From: Ignavibacteria bacterium UBA7675
GTDB lineage: Bacteria > Bacteroidota > Ignavibacteria > Kapaibacteriales > UB7675
NCBI GenBank assembly: GCA_002483085.1
Contig: DLHF01000025.1
Coordinates: 1 to 41,669 of the forward strand
Length of the DNA stretch: 41,669 nt
Direction: 5' to 3'
Of this stretch, positions 7,664 to 18,200 are shown one piece after another. A model generated the notes under the pieces. The model searched no databases, was not told where the DNA came from, and was given only the letters and a program-made list of their open reading frames with translations. The stretch's first letter is position 1; every line of letters begins with the position of its first letter. A program made the position numbers and the translations under genes.

Positions 7664-9906
7664 CCCAATCCGACCAATCGTCGACGCCAGATGAGAACAA
7701 GCTACCCGAAGCGGCAGTTCAAGTACAGGAGCTCATAGAGAAAACAAAGTTTCAGCTTCTGACAGAACCAGCTATGGCTTTGGATATAGCATTAGAGAAC
7801 TGCAAAGTCGCAGCAGAAATAAATACTCCCGACCTTATAGCGCTCAGCCTGCTTATGCTCGGCTTAGTCTATACGGCAATCGACGACCCGGCTTCTGCAC
7901 GCGCTAGCTTTGAGCATGCAGAAAAGCATTATACGGTGATCCAGCCCGCACGGGCTGCGGATGTCCTGATGGAGTTTGCCAGAAATTGCAGCATAGCCGG
8001 GGACTACGATACAGCACTGGAATACCTCGACCGCGCAATGGATTACTGCCACAGATACGGCCTGCGTGCAAAAGAAGCCGACTGCCTCAATAGGAGCGGT
8101 ATAGTCCATGCTCAGCACCAAAATTACGACCTCGCTTTTAAGTGCTTCCACACTGCCATTGTTATAGCCGATGAGGAAAATAAGCCAATAGCTCGTGCTA
8201 ATGCTTGGATAAACCTCGGTAATTTATACCGGCTCCTCGGCGAATTCTCGAAGGCGCTTGGATATTCGTCCAAAGCGCTCGCGCTGTCTACAAGCATAGA
8301 TATGCCGAAGCTGATCATGCTCTGCCTGAATAATATTGGTATTATCTACACAGAACTCGGCGAGCACAGCGATGCTCTCGAATATTTCCTGCGCTGCGAA
8401 ATGTATCTCAACAACGAGATGCCTGACAATGACAAGAACTATTCAAACACAATCAGCAATATTGGCAATCTCTACGAAAAGCTCGGTAATTTTGAGAAAG
8501 CATTAGAATACCATGAACGCGCTCTGAATAATCGCCGCAAGATCGGAGACCGGCAAGGCGAAGCTTCATCGCTGCATAATCTCGGGGTGATGTATGTAGC
8601 AATGGGCGAGTACGAGACAGGGCTCGAATACGCTACCCAAAGCCTTGCTATTCGCGAGATATTAGACGACCCCCTCGACCTCGCACTATCGCTTAATTGT
8701 ACCGGCAATGCCCTTGATTATCTCGGCAGATTCGACGAGGCTATTAGCCACCACCTGCGAAGTATTGCGCTTGCCGACAAGGCCGGCGACCGTATCAACA
8801 AAGCCTACTACCTGCTCGGCCTCGGCTCGGCTTATCTCCATAAAGGCACCTGCGACCAGGCAATGGAATGTCTGCGAAAAGCGCTCGCCTTAGCCGAAGA
8901 TATAGGAGCACGCCCCATTGTCTCGGAAATTTTCCATGAAATGGCTAATACTTATCGCGCCCTTGGCGATCTCCAATCAGCTTTAGAATACTTTGAGAGG
9001 TATCACCAGACTGAAAAAGATACATACAAGGTTATTAATTCGCAGAAGATGCGGAATCTGCAAATACTGCACGAGGTGGAGCAAACACGAAAAGAAACAG
9101 AAATTTATCGTCTGAAAAACGTCGAACTCGCATCTGCGTTTAATGAGCTTGAAGAGACTAACCGGCAGCTCCAGGCAGTAAATACCGAAAAGAATGAGCT
9201 GATGAATATTGTAGCACACGACCTCAAGAACCCGCTGAGCAGTATCATGATGCTCGCCGATATTCTCCGCAACGACAATACGCTCACACCTGAAGAAGTC
9301 ATGGATTTTAGCGATAATATCCTTACGTCCTCCGAGCGTATGTTCAACCTTATCACCAATCTGCTGGATGTCAATGCGATAGAGAATCGCCTCGACGACC
9401 TCATAGTATTCCCATTCGATGTGGTGCCAATCGTGCAATACACAGCCCGGCAGTTCCAGTCGCGCGCGGCAAAAAAAGATATTATTCTGCACGAAATCTA
9501 CGAGCAGCCGAGCATACATGTAGTAGCGGAAGAAGACTCGATGCTACAGATATTGGACAATCTTGTGTCCAATGCCATTAAATTCTCGCCGACTGGAAAA
9601 AACATCTGGCTGGCTGTTCGCTATTCTATAGACCCCTCTGCACCTGAAGCCCAAATGGTACGCATTGAAGTGCGCGACGAAGGTCCTGGCCTGAGCGAAG
9701 ATGATAAGTCCAAGCTCTTTCAGAAATTCACACCGCTGTCGGCGCAGCCCACAGCGGGCGAGCACTCCACAGGGCTGGGACTCTCCATTGTAAAACGCCT
9801 TATTGAATCAATGAAAGGTAAAGTATGGTGCGAAAGCGAAGCGGGCTCTGGTGCGACTTTTATTATTGAGCTTCCCCCCCCTGCGCCCGATACACCCGAA
9901 GCCTAA
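7660..9906 (+). CDS. Cytoplasmic TPR sensor histidine kinase
   Basis: This 748-residue soluble protein starts with a long tetratricopeptide solenoid (about 30-450). Repeats such as NIGNLYEKLGNFEKALEYHE show the usual G-Y-A spacing. The conserved coiled linker KETEIYRLKNVELA (about 478-491) connects it to the kinase. H520 lies in IVAHDLKNPL. The ATPase domain has N634, DEGPG at 673-677 and STGLGL at 703-708. The gene begins within the stop codon of the preceding REC-PAS-kinase (ATGA), so the two are translationally coupled. TPR solenoids bind proteins or peptides, so the input is probably a partner protein. No receiver partner is next to it. The same linker is found in the TPR-kinase at 13 kb and, altered, in the pseudo-kinase between them, pointing to a local duplicated family. 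Confidence 0.93.
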   Translation: MTQSDQSSTPDENKLPEAAVQVQELIEKTKFQLLTEPAMALDIALENCKVAAEINTPDLIALSLLMLGLVYTAIDDPASARASFEHAEKHYTVIQPARAADVLMEFARNCSIAGDYDTALEYLDRAMDYCHRYGLRAKEADCLNRSGIVHAQHQNYDLAFKCFHTAIVIADEENKPIARANAWINLGNLYRLLGEFSKALGYSSKALALSTSIDMPKLIMLCLNNIGIIYTELGEHSDALEYFLRCEMYLNNEMPDNDKNYSNTISNIGNLYEKLGNFEKALEYHERALNNRRKIGDRQGEASSLHNLGVMYVAMGEYETGLEYATQSLAIREILDDPLDLALSLNCTGNALDYLGRFDEAISHHLRSIALADKAGDRINKAYYLLGLGSAYLHKGTCDQAMECLRKALALAEDIGARPIVSEIFHEMANTYRALGDLQSALEYFERYHQTEKDTYKVINSQKMRNLQILHEVEQTRKETEIYRLKNVELASAFNELEETNRQLQAVNTEKNELMNIVAHDLKNPLSSIMMLADILRNDNTLTPEEVMDFSDNILTSSERMFNLITNLLDVNAIENRLDDLIVFPFDVVPIVQYTARQFQSRAAKKDIILHEIYEQPSIHVVAEEDSMLQILDNLVSNAIKFSPTGKNIWLAVRYSIDPSAPEAQMVRIEVRDEGPGLSEDDKSKLFQKFTPLSAQPTAGEHSTGLGLSIVKRLIESMKGKVWCESEAGSGATFIIELPPPAPDTPEA

Positions 9907-9924
9907 TACTTCTGCGCCCGATAG

Positions 9925-10338
9925 CTACCCCCCACGTGGCGCACCGGGCTGCGTGGGATCGAGCACGAGTTCCTTATACTGGTATTCGCCTTCTGTATTC
10001 AAACTAATTACCCCTATGACCGCCCCATCCTTTAGCAGTGGCAGGAAACTGCATTGTAATGCCTGATACTGCGTGTCGTAAGCGGTAAAATCGAGCTTAT
10101 TCATCCTGGCAAAACGCAGCGCTCCTTCCAGGAACACAGCCGGGTCCATCGATTGCTTTGATTTATAACGTGCAGCTCTCATAAGAATCCGCTCTAAAGT
10201 TACACCCTGTATCACTGCGGTGACGCAGCTCTTCTTCATCCGTATCTGCGCCTGTAGGGGCGCAGCCTGTATCGCCAATATGGCTACCGGCGGCACAACA
10301 TGTTTACAGGATATAGGAAGTACAACACAATGCTCCAT
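9925..10338 (-). CDS. Hypothetical protein of 137 residues
   Basis: I do not recognise the family. The ATG at 10338 is preceded by AAGGAA at suitable spacing; the open frame continues upstream only to a TTG. The N-terminus (about 1-31) is rich in hydrophobic residues, with cysteines but no clear lipobox. The middle (about 45-85) is helical with a basic patch. The C-terminal half has alternating strands (FLPLLKDGAVIGVISLN) and ends in a proline-rich tail. The gene is convergent with the TPR-kinase, ending 18 bases from its stop, and lies downstream of the pseudo-kinase on the same strand. An accessory role in that signalling unit is possible but unproven. The ribosome-binding site and protein-like composition favour a real gene. 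Confidence 0.55.
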   Translation of the reverse strand: MEHCVVLPISCKHVVPPVAILAIQAAPLQAQIRMKKSCVTAVIQGVTLERILMRAARYKSKQSMDPAVFLEGALRFARMNKLDFTAYDTQYQALQCSFLPLLKDGAVIGVISLNTEGEYQYKELVLDPTQPGAPRGG

Positions 10339-10436
10339 TGTGTTCCTTTCCAAGTAAAGAATTTGTAATGGTCCGGGGTAAATCCCGGCTCATAGAGGCG
10401 TGCGGCGCATCATGAGATTGCATGCGGTATTTGGTT

Positions 10437-10450
10437 CGCAACATGTTGCG
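10437..10450. other. 14-bp perfect palindrome
   Basis: CGCAACATGTTGCG is a perfect palindrome in the 176-base gap between the pseudo-kinase and the 137-residue gene. It is directly followed by a second small stem, GCGGC-GCGTAT-GCCGC (10448-10463). It could be a protein-binding site or an RNA hairpin. There is no T-run, so it is not a convincing terminator. Confidence 0.5.
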
Positions 10451-10514
10451 GCGCGTATGCCGCCCTTATCACATGCTCGTCTTCGGCATCGCTACTACAG
10501 CAATGGCACTGTAG

Positions 10515-12479
10515 CTATGCGTGTGTAGATGAATCGACGGGAAAGGCAAGTATGATGCTCGTGCGCTTTTTCTTTCGCTCATATCGCAGAGTGCCACGTA
10601 CCGCTGCGGCAAATGACCGTGCTATGTACAGGCCAGACCCTGGTGGAAACGACTGATCAGCACCAACACTCGCCAAAGGGGTCGCGAATTTCTGAGCGAG
10701 ATTGCGTGGCAAGCCCGGACCACTGTCGCCTATCCGCACTATGGCCATATCACTCTGAAGAGCCACATCTGCCCACACACGACATCCCCGGGGCGAGTAC
10801 AGCACCGCATTCGATACCAGCACATTCAGAATTTGCCTAATGATACCAGAATCGCCGACCACAACAGAACGTTCTTGAACGTGGAGCCGAAGCCCAATAT
10901 CCGAGCGCGCGGCTGTATCGCGAAAGTCATCCAAAACCTTCTCGACAAGATCGGCTACATCAAAAGGCTCGGGTTCGGGCACAAATTTTCCGGCTTCGAG
11001 TACATGAGCCTGTAGCAGCATATCGACAGTCCTCGACGCTTGCCGGGTTTCCAGCTCCATGCTGCCAAGCAATAGCGAGATCGACTTGTCATCTTCCCCA
11101 TCAATACTCTCGCGCATATGCCGCGCGGCCTCGCCAATGCGAGCAAGCGGGGCATGGAGTTTGCGGGTCACTGAGTCGACAAGCAGCGTATTTTGCATAT
11201 TGAGCGCTTCGTAGTGCGAAGACAGTGCCTGCACTTTTTCCAATGTACCTGCCAGCTCAGTATTCTTAATACGCTGAATTTCTTTTTCGCGTGAAGCGCC
11301 TTCCACTTCGCTGCACAGCCGCACTCGGTCGGCCACACTCGCTTTATTTGCATGCATAAATATACGGCGCAACTTCATGTAGTTCTGGTACTCTCCAAGC
11401 GCCGCTTTGTAGTTGCCCTGCTGTTCATACGACAATGAGAGCTGTTTACTCACCTTGCTCTGCAGGTGTTCCGAGCCAATATCTATGGCCGTTTGCCCTG
11501 CTGCAAGCAGTAGCTCAATACCACGACATGGCTCTCCCATTCTGCGGTACAGTACCCCTAATCGTATCTGCACTTTTACGAGATCCTGCTTGTCGAGGTG
11601 AGTTGCCAGCATCTGCACGGCCTCCTGCTGGTACTGCAACGCTTCCGGGAGTTTTCCTTTTTTTTCGAATAGGCGCCCCATATTGGAAAGTAGCACACCC
11701 TCGAAATGTGTGTAGCCGAGCGTGCGAAACAGCTCAAGCGCTCGGCTCTGGTGTTCCAGTGCTTCTGCAAAGTGCGATTTTAGCTGTAAAAGCTCGCCGA
11801 TATTCACTCGCGACATAGCTTCGCGGTATAGGTCTTTGCGAGTGAGAGCTTTTGCGAGATTGCGCTCAAAGTACTCAAGTGCCCGATCGTGCTCGCCGAG
11901 CTCCACATAAATGCCAGCAATATTGTTGCTTATCGTGCTTTGTAGCTCTTCGCTGCCGAGGCGCTCTGCTATCGCAAGACCACGCTGCCAGTACAGCAAT
12001 GCCTGCGGCTGGTTCTCAAGCCGCCGCCATAGATATCCCATTCTGTTGAGCGAATACACCATTGCCGTATCTGATCCCAGCTCTTCGGCAAGGGCAAGTC
12101 CCTTGGAGAGCACATCAAATGCTCTGGTGTAGTCGCTGAGACTAATCAGCGACGAACCGCTGTCGGAAAGGGCGTGTGCAGCGTTCAGCCTGTCGCCCTG
12201 CTCCTCAAAAAGCCGATAAGCCTTTTCGGATGCAGCCAACCCCTCGATATAACGAGCCAGAACAGTAAACACACGCCCCATCAGCAGCCAGCTCATCGCA
12301 AACGACCAAGCCTCGCCATACTGCTCCGCCAGCTCTACAGACTCGTGAGCCGCAGAGAGAGCGCGCTGTGGATCGCGGTTGATTGCCACCATGATAGCAT
12401 TGTGCAAAAGCGGAATCTTAGAGCGTTTGTCTGGTTCGTCGGCAATACGCCGAAACAATACATCGAGATTTACTTCCAT
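10515..12479 (-). CDS. TPR pseudo-histidine kinase (phospho-acceptor His replaced)
   Basis: This 654-residue soluble protein has the same design as the flanking TPR-kinases. A TPR solenoid occupies about 20-380, followed by the linker EKEIQRIKNTELA (398-410), a DHp-like helix pair and a GHKL ATPase domain. Aligning the H-box with its neighbours (VAHDLKNPL) gives VTRKLHAPL, so the phosphorylated histidine is R439 and the following acid is K440. A histidine (H442) lies three residues on but is out of register. The ATP site looks kept: N552/N557, GDSGPGL (584-590) and PGSGLYIA (613-620). I infer a catalytically dead, possibly ATP-binding, scaffold or regulator of the neighbouring kinases. The gene is on the opposite strand, divergent from the TPR-kinase at 13019. 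Confidence 0.87.
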   Translation of the reverse strand: MEVNLDVLFRRIADEPDKRSKIPLLHNAIMVAINRDPQRALSAAHESVELAEQYGEAWSFAMSWLLMGRVFTVLARYIEGLAASEKAYRLFEEQGDRLNAAHALSDSGSSLISLSDYTRAFDVLSKGLALAEELGSDTAMVYSLNRMGYLWRRLENQPQALLYWQRGLAIAERLGSEELQSTISNNIAGIYVELGEHDRALEYFERNLAKALTRKDLYREAMSRVNIGELLQLKSHFAEALEHQSRALELFRTLGYTHFEGVLLSNMGRLFEKKGKLPEALQYQQEAVQMLATHLDKQDLVKVQIRLGVLYRRMGEPCRGIELLLAAGQTAIDIGSEHLQSKVSKQLSLSYEQQGNYKAALGEYQNYMKLRRIFMHANKASVADRVRLCSEVEGASREKEIQRIKNTELAGTLEKVQALSSHYEALNMQNTLLVDSVTRKLHAPLARIGEAARHMRESIDGEDDKSISLLLGSMELETRQASRTVDMLLQAHVLEAGKFVPEPEPFDVADLVEKVLDDFRDTAARSDIGLRLHVQERSVVVGDSGIIRQILNVLVSNAVLYSPRGCRVWADVALQSDMAIVRIGDSGPGLPRNLAQKFATPLASVGADQSFPPGSGLYIARSFAAAVRGTLRYERKKKRTSIILAFPVDSSTHA

Positions 12480-13018
12480 ACTTCGGATCGGAAACCGCAG
12501 GACATAGTTCGAGAGTTATTGGCAATGCTACTGCCTGCCTTTATGCTTGGATGCGAGAACCTGTACAATGGCGCTGACTGTAGCCGCTGCCGTGTTCTCT
12601 ACGGCTGTACATACCTGATGCTATGCGTAAGTAATCTGTACAAACACTATCTCTATCTTCTATATCCGACACCGGCACATTCACAACACAGGCCAGCGAG
12701 ACTGGTAAAGGTAATACAACACGAGCGTCATGCCAACATTTTTTCGATAACGGCTTCAGCATAGCAAAATTATGTCGATTCCTACGGAGTAAATTTCATG
12801 CTCTCAAGCTATCCGGAATTAATGCGTTGTAAACCGGGGCCGCAACAGTAAGAGCATAGAGCCCGCATAGCATATACAATTTTTGTGAAAGAAGTTGTTG
12901 CAAGTTCAGTCGTTGCCCGCGCGTTTAGTCGCTGCTCCACGCTGCACATCCGCTGCGTGCTACAAACTTTCAACAACTTCCGTATCCTACTCAAGACCGA
13001 ACTCTGTAGCGGCATAGT
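12480..13018. other. Divergent intergenic region, no gene seen
   Basis: These 539 bases lie between the start codons of the minus-strand pseudo-kinase and the plus-strand TPR-kinase. The open frames crossing it are without protein-like character. It must hold the promoters of both, but I cannot place them with confidence and see no strong stem-loop. Confidence 0.45.
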
Positions 13019-15010
13019 ATGAGCGCTTTTTCTCGGGATGATACAATGGTGTTGTCGGAAACATATAACGCAGAACAGCTAAGGCTGCTCAACAACAAAG
13101 CGTTTCAGTTGTACGACACTGATACCAGCCAAGCCCTTGCTCTGTTAGAAGAAGGGATCGGGCAGACACGTGCTTGGTACGACAAGGCCGATGACTGGGC
13201 TACATACCCAACTCTGGCTGCCGAATTCGCTCATTCTCTGCGCCTTCTTACGCGCATCCGCTATAGACTTGCCGACTACAAAGCAGCAGAAGAGCCTGCT
13301 ACCGAAGCGCTATGCCTATACACAATGCTGCAGCGGGAAGCAGAGCAGCTTGAACTTCACAATGCGCTTGCACTGTTGTACTGGAAAACGGGCAGATACA
13401 ATGAAGCGCTTCAGCAGCTATTTACGAATCTCGACCAAGATCAGAAGAACGGCAATAGATCGGGCAAAAGCCGGGCACTGAATAATATTGGATTAGTCTA
13501 CGACAAGCTCGGTGATTACTCCACTGCTCTGGACTACCTGCTACAGAGCCTTGAGATTGAACGCGAACTCGGCGATAAGAAAGCAGAATACAGAACAATA
13601 GGCAACATCGGTACTATCTATTCACAGATGGGTGACTTTGCGAACGCACTGGAACAGCATCAGCAATGCCTGGAATACGAAGAGAGTGAAAATAATATAG
13701 AAGCCCAAGGCAATTCCCTGAACAATATTGGTGTCGTGTACGGGCGCATGAACCACTGTGAAACATCGCTTGTCTATCTTGAGCGTTGCCTGAAACTCCG
13801 CCGCGAGCGCGGTGATAAAGCAGGTGAAGCAATCGCGCTCTACAATACCGGCGATATGTACAGTGCTCTTGGCCAGCACGAAGAAGCACTACGCGCTCTG
13901 CAAACCAGCCTTGAGCTGTATGGCAGCCAAGGCAACAGCGATGGTATGGCGCGCGCGCTTACCAGCCTCGGCACATTGTACTGGAAATTGCGAGATGATG
14001 CACAGGCAATTGCATGCCTACAGGAAGCTCTTGCGCTTGCAGAAGGAATGGGCGCAAAAACACTCATGTATACCGCTCATGAACACCTGTACACGATCTA
14101 TCGCCAGCAAGGCAACACCGAGTTGGCTTTGGCACATCACGAGCAGTTCCATAATGTGCGCGAGCATGTGTTCGGCGAAGCAAATAGCAAACGCATCGCC
14201 GCGCTGCAAACACGCCATCAGGTGGAGAATTCGAGAAAAGAAACTGAAATCTACAGGCTGAAAAACGTAGAGCTCGCCAATGCAAATAAGCAGCTACAAA
14301 TATTCAATCTGGAAAAGAACGAAATGCTTGGAATCGTTGCCCACGATCTGAAAAACCCACTCAACAATATACGGCTGATTGCAAGAATTATACATTCGGA
14401 TATCGACCTTCTCGATAAGAATGAAATCCGCGACTATTCTACCGATATTGATACTATGGTGGGCAGAATGTTCGAGCTTATCGACAACCTATTGGATATC
14501 AACAAAATTGAAACCCACGGCATTACGGTGCACAACACCGAGTGCAATATTGGCGTAGTTATCCAAGCCGTAGTCAATAACTACTCGCGGCACGCTTCCG
14601 AAAAAGACATTAACATTAGATTTTCTGCGAGCCCCAGCGGCACACTTGTTGTCACCGATCCTACATTAGTGCGACAAGTCGTAGACAATCTACTTTCCAA
14701 TGCTGTCAAGTTCTCGCCCTTCCACTCTACGGTACACGTTAGATATTCGGCCAATCAAACTGTATGGCGTGTAGAAATAGAAGACGAAGGCCCCGGAATG
14801 ACCGCCGAAGACCAGTGCCAGCTCTTCACGAAGTTTGCCAAGCTTTCGGCAAGGCCCACAGGCAACGAAAACTCTACAGGACTCGGCCTTTCTATTGTCA
14901 AAAAGATGGTTGAAGCGCTCATGGGCAACATACGCTGTATAAGCGCACCCGGCAAGGGGACGCTCTTTGCCGCCGAGTTTCCTGTTTCGCTTACTGAATC
15001 TCGCGGATAG
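13019..15010 (+). CDS. Cytoplasmic TPR sensor histidine kinase
   Basis: This 663-residue soluble protein has a TPR solenoid at about 20-385, with repeats such as NIGLVYDKLGDYSTALDYLL. The linker KETEIYRLKNVELA (407-420) is identical to that of the TPR-kinase at 7.7 kb. H442 lies in IVAHDLKNPL. The ATPase domain has N556/N561, DEGPG at 589-593 and STGLGL at 619-624, so it should be active. There is no membrane segment and no receiver domain in or beside it. It diverges from the TPR pseudo-kinase, and the two may be functional partners. The start could be M1 or M10; I kept the first ATG. It is followed by a dispersed-repeat copy and then the propeller kinase. Confidence 0.92.
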   Translation: MSAFSRDDTMVLSETYNAEQLRLLNNKAFQLYDTDTSQALALLEEGIGQTRAWYDKADDWATYPTLAAEFAHSLRLLTRIRYRLADYKAAEEPATEALCLYTMLQREAEQLELHNALALLYWKTGRYNEALQQLFTNLDQDQKNGNRSGKSRALNNIGLVYDKLGDYSTALDYLLQSLEIERELGDKKAEYRTIGNIGTIYSQMGDFANALEQHQQCLEYEESENNIEAQGNSLNNIGVVYGRMNHCETSLVYLERCLKLRRERGDKAGEAIALYNTGDMYSALGQHEEALRALQTSLELYGSQGNSDGMARALTSLGTLYWKLRDDAQAIACLQEALALAEGMGAKTLMYTAHEHLYTIYRQQGNTELALAHHEQFHNVREHVFGEANSKRIAALQTRHQVENSRKETEIYRLKNVELANANKQLQIFNLEKNEMLGIVAHDLKNPLNNIRLIARIIHSDIDLLDKNEIRDYSTDIDTMVGRMFELIDNLLDINKIETHGITVHNTECNIGVVIQAVVNNYSRHASEKDINIRFSASPSGTLVVTDPTLVRQVVDNLLSNAVKFSPFHSTVHVRYSANQTVWRVEIEDEGPGMTAEDQCQLFTKFAKLSARPTGNENSTGLGLSIVKKMVEALMGNIRCISAPGKGTLFAAEFPVSLTESRG

Positions 15011-15079
15011 CAACTACAGGATAAGAAATTGGTTATTTCTTCCGGCGACAAGCGACAGGACAACCGATAACCGGCCAGC

Positions 15080-15125
15080 GCGACCGGTGACAACGACAGA
15101 AACCCTGCGCAACAATGCCCGTGCC
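15080..15125 (+). repeat. Dispersed intergenic repeat, arm-2 copy B
   Basis: The core GCGACCGGTGACAACGAC (15080-15097) differs from copies A, C and D by one base. CCCGTGCC follows after 20 bases (15118-15125). It sits in the 215-base gap after the TPR-kinase gene. Confidence 0.75.
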
Positions 15126-15225
15126 CATAGTGTTCTAATCAAGAGCAACGAGAGATAATTCCAGCAACAACATTGATCGCAATTTCGCTATTTACCCGCT
15201 TCCAACATACTCAACAGGAGTAGAT

Positions 15226-18200
15226 TTGCGCTTTTCCGACAGCACTTTCGGGGACTTGTGCTGCATTGTATCCCGGTGGATTACCTACCGACTGATACCG
15301 GCAGTAGCGGTGTTCCTGTTCTCCGCCTTCGCTATACAGGCAAATATCTTTGCACAGCCTGAAGAGTGGCGATGGCTGCGCTTTTCCACTGACAACGGAC
15401 TGCCTTCGACAGAGATTAACTCTTTGTGCGAGACACCTGCCGGTACAGCATGGGCGGGCACAAAGGCTGGTCCTGCATGGTACAACGGCTTTTTCTGGCA
15501 ACACGCAGACAGCACACTCGGCCTCCCTGCTGCCCCCGCATCGGCGCTATTTCCATTAGGGCACGACTCTGTCGTAGTCCTCACTGGTGGCCTTCCGTAT
15601 ATTGGGAACAGCCGGGGATTTCACCACCTGCTCACCCCTGCCTACTCCATGCTCCTACCGGTTCTGGCAGCAGTACCATGTGGCAGCGACAGTGTATTTT
15701 TCATCAGCTCCGACAACGGCAGGCCCGGCAAACTGTACTTGTACTATCGCAATACGGTGACACTCGTTCCTTTGCCTGCCCCCTTAAAGATTGCATTCAT
15801 GGCACCGGAGCGCGAGAACTACGGGCTATTTCACACCCGAAATAATCGCATCTGGCTGAATACAGAAAAGGGGCTATACAGGCTTGACAGAAGCGGCTGG
15901 CAGCTCATGTACAAGCACCAGTCGTTCTCGCCTATATCCACAGTCGTGGAAGACAGCAGTGGCAACGGATTTTTCTTCCTTGCGCTTGGAGCTCATCCGG
16001 GCTTTTGGAAATTCGGCAACGACGGCACGCAACATTATACGGGTGTCGGCAGCAATTTTGCTCTGCTTTCGGCAGACATAGCACCGAACGGTGAAATTAT
16101 CGCTGTGTATTCCAATGGCGTTATAAGCTATTTCCACAAGGGCTCGTGGCAGTTAGTGACCTCCGACCAGATGGAAACTATTGGCGCAACACTGGTGTAC
16201 TACCGTCCGAACGGCGACCTCTGGCTACAAAACCGCTCGACTCTTTCGCTGTATCGTTCATCTCTTCAGCGTTGGCAATACTACAACTACGGCTACGATC
16301 GTTCGCGCAGCCATATCAACGAAGTGTTGCGGGCACGCGATGGCGCGCTATGGGTGGCTACAGGCAACGGCTTACAGGTCCATCGCCCGGGGCGAGCAGT
16401 GCAGTCGTTTACGTCGATCAACGGCCAGAAGCTCGGAGGTATTACAGCATTAGCAGAAGACCGCGACGGCGGCATCTGGATTGGAAGCGGCGGAACATTT
16501 GCAGGTGCTTACAGGTGGAATGGCTCGTCCTGGCGCCATATATCAAAGGCTGAGGGATTAGACGCCCCTCGCATTCACAAAATACGACGCGACCGCAGCG
16601 GTAGGCTGTGGTTCCTTACTCTCTACGCTCCTCCTGCTACTGGCGGCAACGGAGCATTTGTATATGAGAATGGACACTTTCAGCAGTGGGGGGTACCGCA
16701 GGGCCTGCCCAATGGACGAGTGTACTCCTTTGCCGAGGACAAAAGCGGCAGCCTGTGGTTTGGAACACTAGCAGGCATCAGCCGGTATCGCAATGGTGAG
16801 TGGAAACACTGGACTTTTACCCCGGAATGGGTAGACAAACTGTTCGCCATAGCTGTCGACAGTTCAAATAAAGTGTGGTTCTCGCGCTTTCAGAAAGGCT
16901 TTGGCTACATCGAGAACGACAGCCTGCATATGGTACCTATTCCCTCTAACCACAGCAATTTTAATAGTCATAACCTTATTGTCGTCGACCTCCAAGTAGA
17001 TAGCCGAAACCGCCTGTGGATAGCTACACAGGGCAATGGCTTGTACTGCTACAACAACGGCCATTTCAGCAATATCAATCTGACAATGGGACTGGGCAGC
17101 ATGAACCTGTGGCCTATACTGCCAGCAGGCGACCGCCTTTACATCGGCACTATCGGCAGGGGGGTGAATATACTTTCGCTCAGCGAACAGGACAACCCGC
17201 CGCCCGTTGTGATGTTCTCCAAGACAGCAGTTGAAGGGCACACTGCCGCAGTAAGCTGGAAGCCATATTCCTATTGGGGGCAAGTTTCTCCAGAAGAACT
17301 TCAGACGCGGTATCAACTCGACAATGGCTCGTGGTCGGAGTGGTCGTTTAATCATACCCCTCTATTTTACGATCTATCCGCAGGAACCCACACCGTAACA
17401 GTAGAGGTCAAGGACATGTTCGCAGCGGTAAACAAGCAACGATTTACCACGTCGTTCAGGCTACCTACGCCCTTTTATATTGATCCCTGGTTCATTATAC
17501 CTATAAGCTTGCTGCTGGCGATAACCCTGGCTTTGGCAGGCGACGTTGTCATACGCAGGCGGCACTATACCGCCGAGCTACAGAGCATCAACGCACAACT
17601 AGAGAACAGGATACGCGAACGCACGGCGGCGCTGGTGACAACCAATACCCATCTTCGCAGCGAAATCAAGCACCGCTTGCAGATCGAGGACGAACTCCGG
17701 CTCGCGTTGTCAAAAGAAAAAGAGCTGAGCGAACTCAAGACACGATTTGTAGGCATGGTATCTCACGAGTTTCGCACTCCCTTAAGCGCTATTCTGGCAA
17801 GCGCAGATGTGCTCGATCGCTATTACAATAGGCTTACCGACGACGAAAAAATTAAATACTACAGTCGCATTCGCAATTCGGTAGCTCGCATCACAACTCT
17901 GATGGAAGACGTTCTGTTTATCGGCAATGCCAATTCTGGCAAGATCGCTATTTTTCCGATGAAAGTAGATCTAAACGCATATTGCTGTAGCTTGCTATCG
18001 TCCATGCCGCCAGAGCAAACGGAGCGTATATCCTATTCTTTTGAGGGAACCGCCGAGGCTGTGCTCGACAGCAAGCTGCTCAGGCTCATGCTGCTTAATA
18101 TTTTATCGAATGCCATGACTTATTCTCCGGCATCGCTCCCCGTTGAACTTCATGTACACAATGCCCACGGGGAAGTAACCTTTTTGATTATCGATAAGGG

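Noticed and set aside
12174..12764. Plus-strand open frame of 196 codons
   Set aside because: Half lies antisense to the pseudo-kinase, and the rest is non-coding with cysteine- and histidine-rich random-looking sequence.
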